Shown: one piece after another, positions 27,200-36,900 of the stretch
Layout of the letters: the number at the start of each line of letters is the position of its first letter
How positions within the stretch are numbered: the first letter of the stretch is position 1
IMG/VR virus record: IMGVR_UViG_3300032093_000021
Coordinates: 62,001-126,000 of that record
Length of the DNA: 64,000 bases
From: a virus
Strand: one strand, 5' to 3'
The notes under the pieces: generated by a model
Seen by the model: only the letters and a program-made list of their open reading frames with translations
Database searches by the model: none
Told to the model about the DNA's origin: nothing
Program-made: the position numbers and the translations under genes

Positions 27200-28189
27200 T
27201 TATTCAGAAACTTCTTCAGATTCTTCAAGTTTAATTTCTCCGTCTCCGGATAAGATACCATTCCAATACTGAGAGTATTCTTTTTTGTATTTCTCCAAGG
27301 CATCTTTGTCGTCAGCAATATATCCCTGCGGAACCGCAATGATCTTACCATCTTTATAACCAAGACCATTTACGTGGTTTTTAAGAATTGATACTTTAGT
27401 TCTGATGGCATAAGATACTGTTCTACCATTTTTGGTTGCGGTGATGTGATTAATACCCGCTTTCTTTTGGTTACCAAATAAGAACACCAATGATGACGCC
27501 AACCATATCGCCTCTCCACCTTTTGCTTTGATCTCAGGTTGTCCAAATGGATTGTCAGGAAGTTCAACCCAAGGCTGATTAACCACAACAAGAGTATTAT
27601 AATATGGATAATCTTCTTTCTTAGATTTTGTTATTCTTGAGTGGATTCCCATACCGATCTTATCAGCAAGAACACTAGCATTATGTTGCTTACCTCCCTT
27701 TCCATCGTAAGTCATCTTACAAGGAATACTACCAATAGAATCCCAACAAATAAGAAGGTTATATGGAACTTCTCCTTTTTCTTGTGCATCTAACAACTCA
27801 TTAATGAAATCGGTTGCCTGTTCAATATAATCAAATGAATCATTGAATATAAAGTCACCATCCCATTCTCCGTTTTCATTTTTTTGAGCTTTCAATCCGA
27901 GTTCAACTGCGTGTTCCCAACTCCATTTTCTTTCAGTGATAATGAATACCGGAAGATCTCCTCTTTTTTGAGCATCTGCCGCGGCTAAGATCATAGCTGT
28001 TGTCTTACTACTATTGGTATGCCCCAAGAACATATTCACCCCACCCATTACAGGTCCGGGTATACCACAAGCATTATGAAACGCCTCACCACAATTGTAG
28101 TAGTTTGTTTCTTTGTATTTTGTTTTGGTTGAGAATTTGTCTTTTATACTACTAATCCCACCAATATCTTTTTTCTTAATTCCTGCCAT
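27200..28189 (-). CDS. uvsX: UvsX/RecA-like recombinase
   Basis: 329 aa. Walker A GHTNSSKTT (residues 56-64) and Walker B LLICWDSIGS are visible. These are followed by KGGKQHNAS … DKIGMGIHSRI and NTLVVVNQPWVELPDNPFGQ, with KAKGGEAIWLASSLV near the L2 region, all in RecA/UvsX order. The C-terminal tail is acidic (EIKLEESEEVSE), as in RecA and UvsX, where it moderates DNA binding. It catalyses strand exchange for recombination-dependent replication and repair, loaded onto SSB-coated DNA. It lies in line with the 266-aa and SSB genes and ends at a strong terminator. No uvsY homologue was recognised. Confidence 0.9.
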   Translation of the reverse strand: MAGIKKKDIGGISSIKDKFSTKTKYKETNYYNCGEAFHNACGIPGPVMGGVNMFLGHTNSSKTTAMILAAADAQKRGDLPVFIITERKWSWEHAVELGLKAQKNENGEWDGDFIFNDSFDYIEQATDFINELLDAQEKGEVPYNLLICWDSIGSIPCKMTYDGKGGKQHNASVLADKIGMGIHSRITKSKKEDYPYYNTLVVVNQPWVELPDNPFGQPEIKAKGGEAIWLASSLVFLFGNQKKAGINHITATKNGRTVSYAIRTKVSILKNHVNGLGYKDGKIIAVPQGYIADDKDALEKYKKEYSQYWNGILSGDGEIKLEESEEVSE

Positions 28190-28192
28190 AAT

Positions 28193-28993
28193 TTATTTTT
28201 TATTTTCTTCTAAAAATTTATCTATCTCTGATTCAGTTAATGAGAGGTTTTTAATCTTTTCTTCAAAAAGTTTCATAAACTCATCTTCAAGTTCAATTGG
28301 TATATACTTTCTTTTGAGTTCCATTTTGATTGTTTGCCCATTTTCAGTATCAATTACCGGATTCATATAAAATACCATTTTGTATTTTGGTTCTTCCATA
28401 ACAACCGACAATGGTGGTGTATCTTGTTTTTTCCCATCAACATCATCAAAAAATCCTCTAACTAAAACTGCTCTTTCACCTTTAACCCTATAGTCTTCAG
28501 GGTTATCTAACACCTTATCAAGTAAATCGTGAAGGTGTTGTCTTAAAATCGCCTCTCCATTCGCCATTTGTAGATCTTGAGCCATTTCAGGACTGAACTC
28601 AATAAGAATTTTTTTCTTAGGTTCAAATGTTTTTGGATCATATAATGCGGGTGTTATTGCTGCACCATCTTTAACAGGTTCGTGAAGTTTTTTAGGATCA
28701 TACATTTCAGGTGTAAGAGCAAAAGACAGAATATATCCGTTCCCTTTGAACTTTGACACATCAGATAATTTATATGTTGCTGCCGTTATCGTTCTACCTT
28801 CAAGTACAAAACTAGGAGAATTAATTATTTCAAGTGATGTTAATCCACTAAACTCCGGAAATTGTAATATCTTATCTTTGATTGGTTCCAAATCTTTTTT
28901 CCCATAAAGAGTATTATCAACCACACCAAAAGGTAAATGGTCTTTTTTATCATAGTTTTTTACTAACTCACTAATTAAATCTCTAATTTCCAT
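28193..28993 (-). CDS. unknown protein between SSB and UvsX (266 aa)
   Basis: Starts MEIRDLISELVKNYDKKDHL; acidic, with a C-terminal LSLTESEIDKFLEENKK helix. No catalytic motif was recognised. The 3-nt gap to uvsX means co-translation; upstream is the SSB terminator. A UvsY-like mediator or other recombination accessory role would fit the place, but this is a guess from context. Confidence 0.55.
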   Translation of the reverse strand: MEIRDLISELVKNYDKKDHLPFGVVDNTLYGKKDLEPIKDKILQFPEFSGLTSLEIINSPSFVLEGRTITAATYKLSDVSKFKGNGYILSFALTPEMYDPKKLHEPVKDGAAITPALYDPKTFEPKKKILIEFSPEMAQDLQMANGEAILRQHLHDLLDKVLDNPEDYRVKGERAVLVRGFFDDVDGKKQDTPPLSVVMEEPKYKMVFYMNPVIDTENGQTIKMELKRKYIPIELEDEFMKLFEEKIKNLSLTESEIDKFLEENKK

Positions 28994-29012
28994 AACATAA
29001 TTTTAATGAAAA

Positions 29013-29037
29013 AAGGGTGAGGTTTTAACTCACCCTT
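29013..29037 (-). terminator. rho-independent terminator after the SSB gene
   Basis: Sense strand AAGGGTGAG / CTCACCCTT, 9-bp stem with a 7-nt loop followed by a T-run, 16 nt after the SSB stop. Confidence 0.9.
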
Positions 29038-29052
29038 GGTTTAGTTCATAGA

Positions 29053-29901
29053 TTAGAACGGCAATTCAGAATCTGGATCTTCGTCCTCCTGTGGATCAAC
29101 AGTTTTCGGTTTGGAACTTTTGAAAGTTACTTCACCTTCTTCATCGTTACCATAGACATAACCACCTTTGTCAGAATCCCATCTTGGTGTTTCGCCTCTT
29201 GCGATTGCTTCCAAATACTCGGTTGGTTTTTTGGAATAAACATCTCTCCAAGTGAGTTCGTCTTCCAACCAAAGTTTAGCAGTTTCTTTATCTTCAGATA
29301 CCGGAGAAGGATCATCATACATTACAGTTTGAATTGTAGTGTATTCCTTACCTTTTGGAGTTTTTGCCTTTGTGAGTTCAATGATGAGATCTCTTCCTTT
29401 TTCAGGATCAGTGATATCACCCTTTGCTCTCCAAATAGGAATGATTTTATCTAAAACACCTTCGTTCTTATAATTGTGTTTGAATCTCCAAAACTTAACA
29501 CCATCTTCAGGTTTATCTCTATCAATAACCTTAACGATGTAGAACTTTCTTGCCTTATATTGTTTAGCAAGTTCTTTGTCGGAATCTTTACCGGTGCCAC
29601 TCAACTCTTCATAAACTTCGTTTAATGGAGATTTTTCGTTGTCGTTCTTTGCCGGATCGTAGAGTTTATTCCACTGACCACCAACCTGAACTTCGTGAAA
29701 CCAAGCTTCAACAAATGGGGAACTACCGTCTTTTGTGGGGAGAATTCTAATTCTTTTTTGTGCGGATTTTTCGTTTTGAGTAAGTATTGCCGCGAAATAC
29801 TTTTTCATTCTTTCCTCTTGAGTCATCTTACTTGACCCGGAAGAACCTGACTGTTTTGACTTTTCGTACTGAGCTAAGACAGAATCTAATGTAGACATCA
29901 T
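29053..29901 (-). CDS. 32: single-stranded DNA-binding protein, gp32-like
   Basis: 282 aa; the first two codons are both ATG, so the start is 29901 or 29898. The core contains RIRILPTKDGSSPFVEAWFH followed by KLYDPAKNDNEKSPLNEVYE, and ARKFYIVKVIDRDKPEDGVK with FWRFKHN, the OB-fold region of T4-like gp32 proteins. No cysteine is present, so the zinc ribbon of T4 gp32 is absent, as in some other T4-like SSBs. The C-terminus is acidic and ends DPDSELPF, similar to the partner-binding tip of bacterial SSB. It coats ssDNA in replication and recombination. It is flanked by terminators on both sides, so it is a separately controlled unit. Confidence 0.9.
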   Translation of the reverse strand: MMSTLDSVLAQYEKSKQSGSSGSSKMTQEERMKKYFAAILTQNEKSAQKRIRILPTKDGSSPFVEAWFHEVQVGGQWNKLYDPAKNDNEKSPLNEVYEELSGTGKDSDKELAKQYKARKFYIVKVIDRDKPEDGVKFWRFKHNYKNEGVLDKIIPIWRAKGDITDPEKGRDLIIELTKAKTPKGKEYTTIQTVMYDDPSPVSEDKETAKLWLEDELTWRDVYSKKPTEYLEAIARGETPRWDSDKGGYVYGNDEEGEVTFKSSKPKTVDPQEDEDPDSELPF

Positions 29902-29920
29902 AAAATTTAATTTAATAAAA

Positions 29921-29963
29921 AAAGGTTTAATTACGATATAAGTATAATCTAAATTAAACCTTT
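29921..29963 (-). terminator. terminator hairpin between the PPPPGG protein and the SSB gene
   Basis: A 12-bp stem AAAGGTTTAATT / AATTAAACCTTT with a 19-nt loop, followed by T7 on the sense strand. The loop contains the ATTATACTTATA element, so stem formation and promoter overlap. Confidence 0.75.
29937..29948 (-). promoter_or_regulatory. ATTATACTTATA element, copy 2, ahead of the SSB gene
   Basis: Identical in 12 of 12 bases to 27136-27147 ahead of the exonuclease gene; located in the loop of the preceding hairpin. Confidence 0.4.
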
Positions 29964-29970
29964 AGTCAAA

Positions 29971-30651
29971 TTAAATTCCAAAATTCTTATCCATGTCTAC
30001 ACTGAAGGAATCTCTAATATCCTTGTCGGAGAAGTTTTCTACCTCATCTGATGTAAGAACATACTCATTTTTTCCTGACCTTTGAATATCTTGTTGTTTG
30101 TCGTCAAAGAAATCTGTCAATTTTTGATTAAAAGGTCCAGAATCTAAACTTCTAAGTTCTAATTTTTCTTGCGGAGTTTTTGGTCTATATCTTTCAACAG
30201 CTTGTTCCAATGAATTAATTTTATTGACTAAATTATCCATTTCAGCAAGTTTGGATTCAAGTTTTTGAAGTTGTCCAAATAACTCTTCAAAGTAAGAATC
30301 TTGTTTTTCTTTCATATCCTTCTGAGAAGTAACTAATTCGGTAATATCCAATTCCTCAGTATCTCCACCTTCCTTCTCTGACTCACCTTTATTGTCAACC
30401 TTTTCTACATCAGGATCATTTTCAACATCAACAACCTCAGTTCCTCCTGTTGTTGCCCCCTCAGCACCGGGAGCTGGCGCCGCACCTCCGGGTGGAGGGG
30501 GAGCTTCTCCTCCGGGCGGTGGAGGAACATCTCCTCCTGGCGGAGGGGGTATATCACCTCCGGGTGGTGGGGGAACATCTTGCTCATTTATATATTTATT
30601 GATTTTCTTAAATCTATAAATTTCTTCTATAATTTTTTTATCAATACTCAT
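29971..30651 (-). CDS. PPPPGG-repeat, coiled-coil protein, unknown (226 aa)
   Basis: Residues 1-25 form a basic/helical leader ending YINEQ. Residues 27-56 carry four PPPPGG units spaced 8 residues apart. Residues 57-110 are acidic. Residues ~110-160 contain a likely coiled coil (LFGQLQKLESKLAEMDNLVN), and the rest (YRPKTPQEKLELRSLDSGPF … FFDDK) looks conserved. The N-terminal INE-Q resembles a prohead-protease site, so a packaged or scaffold-associated protein is possible. It lies downstream of the hub and directly upstream of the SSB, an unusual place for a structural gene. Function unknown. Confidence 0.6.
   Translation of the reverse strand: MSIDKKIIEEIYRFKKINKYINEQDVPPPPGGDIPPPPGGDVPPPPGGEAPPPPGGAAPAPGAEGATTGGTEVVDVENDPDVEKVDNKGESEKEGGDTEELDITELVTSQKDMKEKQDSYFEELFGQLQKLESKLAEMDNLVNKINSLEQAVERYRPKTPQEKLELRSLDSGPFNQKLTDFFDDKQQDIQRSGKNEYVLTSDEVENFSDKDIRDSFSVDMDKNFGI
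30484..30573 (-). repeat. four 24-nt PPPPGG-coding tandem repeats
   Basis: Imperfect GC-rich units (CCTCCGGG… on the plus strand) in an otherwise AT-rich genome. They encode PPPPGG plus two variable residues. Confidence 0.9.
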
Positions 30652-30654
30652 TTT

Positions 30655-30879
30655 TTAATCATTTAAAAGTCGTTTAACCCCAGTAAGAGTCTCTACTTGA
30701 ACCTTCTTATTTTTGTTGATCATATCGTCAACTCTTTCAATTAATCCGTCTTTCATTCTGACAGTATAACAATCTCCACTATCTAAATCACAAACTTGTT
30801 TAGTTCCATTTCCTAAATCTTTTTCAGTGGTTCTTGTGTTTTTACCAAGATAACTATCTAATATTAATTTTACATTCAT
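30655..30879 (-). CDS. small protein, unknown (74 aa)
   Basis: Start chosen at 30879 (MNVKLILDSYLGKNTRTTEK) rather than 30927, because the extra 16 residues come from the intergenic AT-rich stretch and a TATTTAT motif lies 16 nt before 30879. The protein has two Cys (QVCDLDSGDC) and a basic C-terminus. It precedes the PPPPGG gene by 3 nt and is probably co-translated. No family recognised. Confidence 0.55.
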   Translation of the reverse strand: MNVKLILDSYLGKNTRTTEKDLGNGTKQVCDLDSGDCYTVRMKDGLIERVDDMINKNKKVQVETLTGVKRLLND

Positions 30880-30895
30880 AAAATTTCGTTTACAT

Positions 30896-30902
30896 ATAAA
30901 TA
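30896..30902 (-). promoter_or_regulatory. TATTTAT motif ahead of the 74-aa gene
   Basis: Sense strand GATATATTTATATGTAAAC, 16 nt before the ATG. Confidence 0.45.
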
Positions 30903-30925
30903 TATCAGTAATAACAAATGTTACC

Positions 30926-30961
30926 ATATAATAATACTAATAAAACTAAGTATTATTATAT
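30926..30961 (-). terminator. AT-rich stem-loop spanning the hub stop codon
   Basis: ATATAATAATAC and GTATTATTATAT form a 12-bp (or longer) stem with a 12-nt loop that contains the TAG stop of the hub gene. There is no T-tract; it may be a terminator or a 3' end stabiliser. Confidence 0.4.
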
Positions 30962-33900
30962 GACCTATTAATTGTTGCACCATTACTAAATTTTATCTTA
31001 AATTGAACTCCAGGTTTATCATATGAATCTACCGCAACTTGAGCTTCTGGTTTAGTGGGATCACAAAAGTTAATGTCAGTATCCCATATTATTGATGTTT
31101 GGCTATTTGGTATGACTCCGAGTTCACATTTTTTATCATCTCCTGAACATCCGAAACCATCAAAAGATTTAGATAAGATAGTTACACCATTTGCACAAGT
31201 AGTGTTAAATTTAGTCAAAGATAAGGTTCCTATTTTAGTGTCTGTACCTCCACTACTTATTATGACATCTGCACTAACGTTATTAGATAATTTCAATGTC
31301 CTATTAGTATTACCTCCCGGTGTTTTTGCCTCAGCCGTGAATATCAATTCATAATAAACATCTGAACCATTTAATCCTACCTTTCCAACACCTAGTTGAC
31401 TAATAACAAAGTTATCATCAAATTCAGGTACACCATTTGGTGTAGGACTTGGTGTAGGACTTGGAGTTGAGCTTGGTTTAGGTGTTGAATATATATTTAG
31501 TGTTCTAGCTAATTTGTCCGCATCTTTCACTTTAGATAATAGCTGATCATACAAACTTTTATTGTTCTTCTTGAAGTCATCATAAAAAGCGTCCGGTTTT
31601 GGATCCTTATTCCAATTTAATATCCAAAGTTTTAGATAAGATTCGGGATTCGTCAAATCTACTTGCTTAGTAAAATGACTCCATCTTGCAGATGTCAACA
31701 AAATCATATTTTTTGAATTTTCAAATGAAGCATATGGTATACTTTTCTTTTCATTTGCAGGAATCTGACAAGCATATTGGTTTTTAATTAATTTGGATGA
31801 ACTTTCCCCATAATAGATTCCCAACTCAACACCCGAAAAATTGTTATTAAAGGAACCAAAGTTACCACTTTTATCCCAAGAATATAAATAAATGGTGATG
31901 AATGTCATGATTCTTTTCTTTTGTGCCTCGTCATCATTTCCTGGAACCTCACTGATAATTTCTTTTGCCATATCACTTGAGTTCTTGACAGCTTGCGTAT
32001 CCTGTGTTGTGATCGTATAATTAGAATATTTAGAATTCAATAATTTTTTACAATCATCTTTTGGATCCAGTGTTTGTCCCCAAGATACGTTATACTCTAC
32101 ATATGAAGTTGACGCGGTTGACGCACTAGATGATTGTGTCGTTTTAACTTCTTTTCTTTGGAGTTTTTCTTTCAAGGATAGGTATAATTGCTTATACATA
32201 GCTTGTAGATAATTTTTGATTTCAGGGTAACTGAACATTTGTTGTCTGGTACCTTTGAAATCAGTATTGAATGATCCCGGACTTATTTTGTGACTTACTT
32301 CTGTTATCCAATATGGTCCCGTGAACATAGGAACGTGTTTCAAGTTAAAATACATCTCAGGTTGAATCATAGCATTACCCATAGAACTTACTGAACACGT
32401 ATAAGCTCTTTTTGAATATAGGTCCCATAAGGAAACATTCTGTGAAGAAAAATCACCTCCGGAATATTTTTTTATCAATCTTTCGTTTGCTAGAACAGAT
32501 TCTAAAGTTTCTTTACCGGCATCCTGTCCAACACTGATACTTTTGAAAATATTCTGATTTCTTATTCCTACATCAACATTGAACGCCACAACTTTGTTTG
32601 ATAAAGCCCAATCTTTTTTATTTATCAAATCATCCAAAAGCGGAATCTCTGAAACTCTCCTAAACTCAAAAGCGTCCGACTTAAATCCAACTTCTTTATT
32701 TTTGTTCATATCCAAATGTTCACCGGGAATTGTTCTAAGAATACACACCATTTTAGGCGATGTCTTTCTCAAATCAACATTCAAAAATGTTCCAAATATT
32801 TCATTACCAAACTCTAAAGTCCCCTCTATTTTTGGTACTGCATCTTTTTGTACCTCACTAACACCATAGAAGTTTGCATAGGAGGATCTCATTGAAACAT
32901 TGAAATTATGTTTTTCTAGGAGAGATGATAATATCCCCCAAATAGTTACAGATTGATTAGATACAAAATCATTTATTACTTTTACTTTTATTACATCAAA
33001 GAAATGCTTGTCCCCTATATTCCTATTCGCCCTATCAAGTATTAAAACATCCTCCATGAGACATTTTTGGTTGAAATCAAATCCCGCAATCCACCTATCA
33101 TTCAAAGCTTTAAAACTATCCCACAAGCTTAATGGTAAAACTTCACTATTGATTGCCTGAGTTTTTAAAAAATCTTCTTTTGATTCAACCACATTTGGAA
33201 GATCGTTTTGTAAATTTTTGAAAACAAAATTTATTGTTAGATCCAAAAAGTTTTGTGTTCTTGTTATATATCCATTCAAATCGTTTGTGAAAGTTGACCA
33301 ATTATAAGCCGGATTATTCTTCTTTTTGGTTGCATATATTTTTATTAATGGTGCAAGACTTTGAACACTATCTTCGTTGAAGACAATATTTCCATCAATG
33401 AAAAAATCAGTTATATATGATCCTTGATTTGAATACCTCAGACCATCAACATTTGAAAACCCTACGTATAATTCAAGTAATTTCCAAGTTTCGGGGTAAG
33501 CCGCTCTTGATTGTTGTAAAGTTGTCCCCCCGGGAGTTGGGAGAGATCCTGATACGTAAGCGTTAAATGTGTAGGGTTCTTCAATTGCATTCACAGTTGA
33601 AAAACTATCAAACAATCTTCTATCATAACCTCCGGGATTACCAATTTTCATTATCTCATCGTATTCTAAAAATTGTTTGATGTTCGTAATAAATTTAGTG
33701 AATTGTGATTTCTGTATGTCACTAACGAATTGTTTTGATGTACTTGTTACAGGGGTATCAATTTTCAGTAGTTCTACCATCATCATTTGGAAATTCTTAA
33801 ATTTCCCACTTGCATTTATACTTAATTTTGTAATATCTATAACACTAATTGTAGTATCACCAGAATTAATAATTTGAACATCATACATTGATCTTGTATA

Positions 33901-36900
33901 ATCTAAAAACTCTTGTTCTAATTTATCTAAAACTTTTATATCAAATACAGAAAATATTTCTTCTATTGATGTGTAATCATCTTGTTTATTAAGTGAAAAG
34001 GATTCTTGAATTGGCTCATTAAAGAATATACTTTTCATATATGAGGTAGGTTTAGGTATATCTACTTGACTGTTGTCAAAATACCCGTAGTTAGGTAATC
34101 CCCAAAGTGTTCTAATAGAACCATTGTATACCGCCGGATTATCTTTAACATTAACCTTCATTTTATTTTTATCGTCAAAACATTCAAACTGAGTTTGATT
34201 TATATTTGAACCGAAAGATGGTACAACATATCTCACATTTCCCTCTTTATCAAATAAAGTCGTTGACCATGTTCTAAATCTCAAAGATTCTTTCGGGTTT
34301 GAAGGGTTATACTTTTCTAATTTGTTGAATGAAGAACTATCTGTAAATTTTATTTCTATAGAATCCCCAGTTGCATTTACGAATTCTTGAATCTCATTAC
34401 TTGTATAATCAGAAAATAAACCGAAACCTCTACAAAAAATATTAAAGTCATTAATTACTTTTGGATAAAAACCAACATTATATTCTTGTACAACATCCGA
34501 TAGTATAGTTGTTGTTTTATCAAGTGCAATTGTTTGTTGAACACCATCCAAATCTAAAACGTATTCTTTCTGTGGATTTTTGGTTATTGGATCATAGTTT
34601 TGTTTTGCATCAAAATTTTTCCAAATATTTTCCAATATATCAACACCATCCTTTTTCCATACCTTATACCTATGCCAAATACTACCATATCTCAATATCC
34701 AAGCATATGGAACTCTATGAATACCTCCAAACTTTTTAATACTTGCAAATATATAATCTAAATCAGTTGTTTGTGAATTTGAGTATGTTTTATATTTTTC
34801 TCTTAAAGTAGCCAATGGCAAACTATTCAAAAACAAATACGCAGCAGAAACATAAGGATATAAGTTACCTGATGTAAATCTATTAACACCCTCTAAAATA
34901 GCATTAGTGAAATAAGGCGTGTTTAAAATTGAAGTTGTTTGAATCTTATTGATTAAACCTGTATAATTTTTATAAAAGATTCCTCCTTCTGTTGGTATCT
35001 GATTTTTAATATTTGTTGTTCCAATTCGTCCCTCATAGAAATTTTTGAAGTTACCCCCTATAAAAGAATCTTGTGTCGGATCCGGTAAACTTAAAGTTCC
35101 ATAATAATTAAAATTTGTGATTGGTCTAATTTCTGTTTTGGTTGTATCTTTATTAAAATTAGCCAACATCTTTTTATCTTCATTGAATTTCAAAGTTTTT
35201 GTAGTATTCAATGTATTGAAAAAATCTGTTGTTTTTGAACCATCCGCTAAATTCTTTTTAAACCAATCATTAACTGCAAACGGGTATGTGTCTAAAAATT
35301 CAAAAGTATTTGATGTTGTACTGTTCAAATAATCTATTATTTGTTGTTTCTGTTTGGGTTCGGGATTTATCTTGTTGTTATTTGGATCTATAGTTGATTC
35401 TGATAAAATACTAAAATCAGTTTGAACTTCGTTTTCAATATAGTTTGTAACAAAAATGTCTCTTATGTATTTCTGCCAACTTTCTCCTAATCCCTGATTT
35501 GAAACATTCGCCAAATAAGCAATCAGGTTGGCAGAATTTAAATCATAATTTTTCAACTTTTGTATTAAAAAAGGATTGTCCGTTCCCAAAGCATTTATGA
35601 TATTAATTGTTTCAGTTTCTGCTATAATTTGAGGTAAAATTTTTGACGCATTGTCCCTACCAAATCTTTGGTAAAAAGAAGATGTAAAAACTCTTTCCCA
35701 AATTTCAAAAAGAAACTTTACCTCTTGTTTGTTTGCAAACAACCTATCTGTGACCGGAAAGTCAATTGAATTTAGTGAGATTCTATCAACATTCTGATTT
35801 GAGTTTCCTAAATCCGAAAAAGTTTCAGTGGCAGCTGAAGTTATCACTTTAGCCTTTGCCCGAATATATTCCTCAACAAATTCTACTTCAGGCCAAATTT
35901 CAGTTAGATACGCCTTGGTTTTTGATATATACTTAGGGTCTCCCGGGTATTGTAGAATATATTTTTCACCATTCTGATCATTAGTCTCAACAAAATAATG
36001 TGGCCACGGATATACCGGAATTAAGTTTTCACCATTTATGTCCACAAAATCCTTCAAATCAGGACTTGTAACTGTTTTATTCTTATCTTGAACTACACCC
36101 GCCCTTACAGGATCGTTTCTTTTTTCCCACGCCGCGGAATGTATATCACATAAAACTCTGAGGAACGCCTCTGAGTTGGCCATAAAAACGGCAATCATAT
36201 TTCTTATAGTAGGTTGAAAACCCAAACCATTATCTTTTCTTTCCAAGAAATCACTTAATTTTTTTTGAAGATCATCCTCTATTTTTTTACCCTTTATATT
36301 AGCCTGATTTAACATACTTTCAGTCACTTTGAGAAAGCTGTTAGGTAATTCGTCAAACTGAAACCAATTTGATTGAGATGATCCGATATTGAGTGAAGTA
36401 AGAATTGAACCTACATCCAATTCAAACTTATCAAATCCTGCTTTGTCATCTTGTTTAGTCTTTCCTGTTCTCTGTTGGAAAGTCTCTTCATAATCTATGT
36501 CAGGGTTAACAACACTCAAGATCTCAAAACTTATAGTATTACTAATAGGATTAGTCCCTGATGAACCAAATGTAGGATTTTCAGATAATAACTTGTTGTA
36601 TTTATCTATGTCAGATTGTAATTCTTGGACTGCTTTTATTTGATTTTTTTCTTCTCTTACTTCTTTTTTGAAGGTGTAAATTTTATTTTTAGCACCTGAA
36701 ACAATGTAGTAGTTTTGAATATCCATATATTTCCTGAAGAATGAAGTCCTTGCAGTTAACACTTTTTTTTGTAAATCTTCCAAATCTCTAACGTAATTAC
36801 TATAATCAGTCAAGGGTGACAAATCTTGTTCTGTAAAAGCATTCATTAGATTCTTTTCCAAGTTATTTAACCTTATGATAAAGTCTTGAACAGTTATTTC

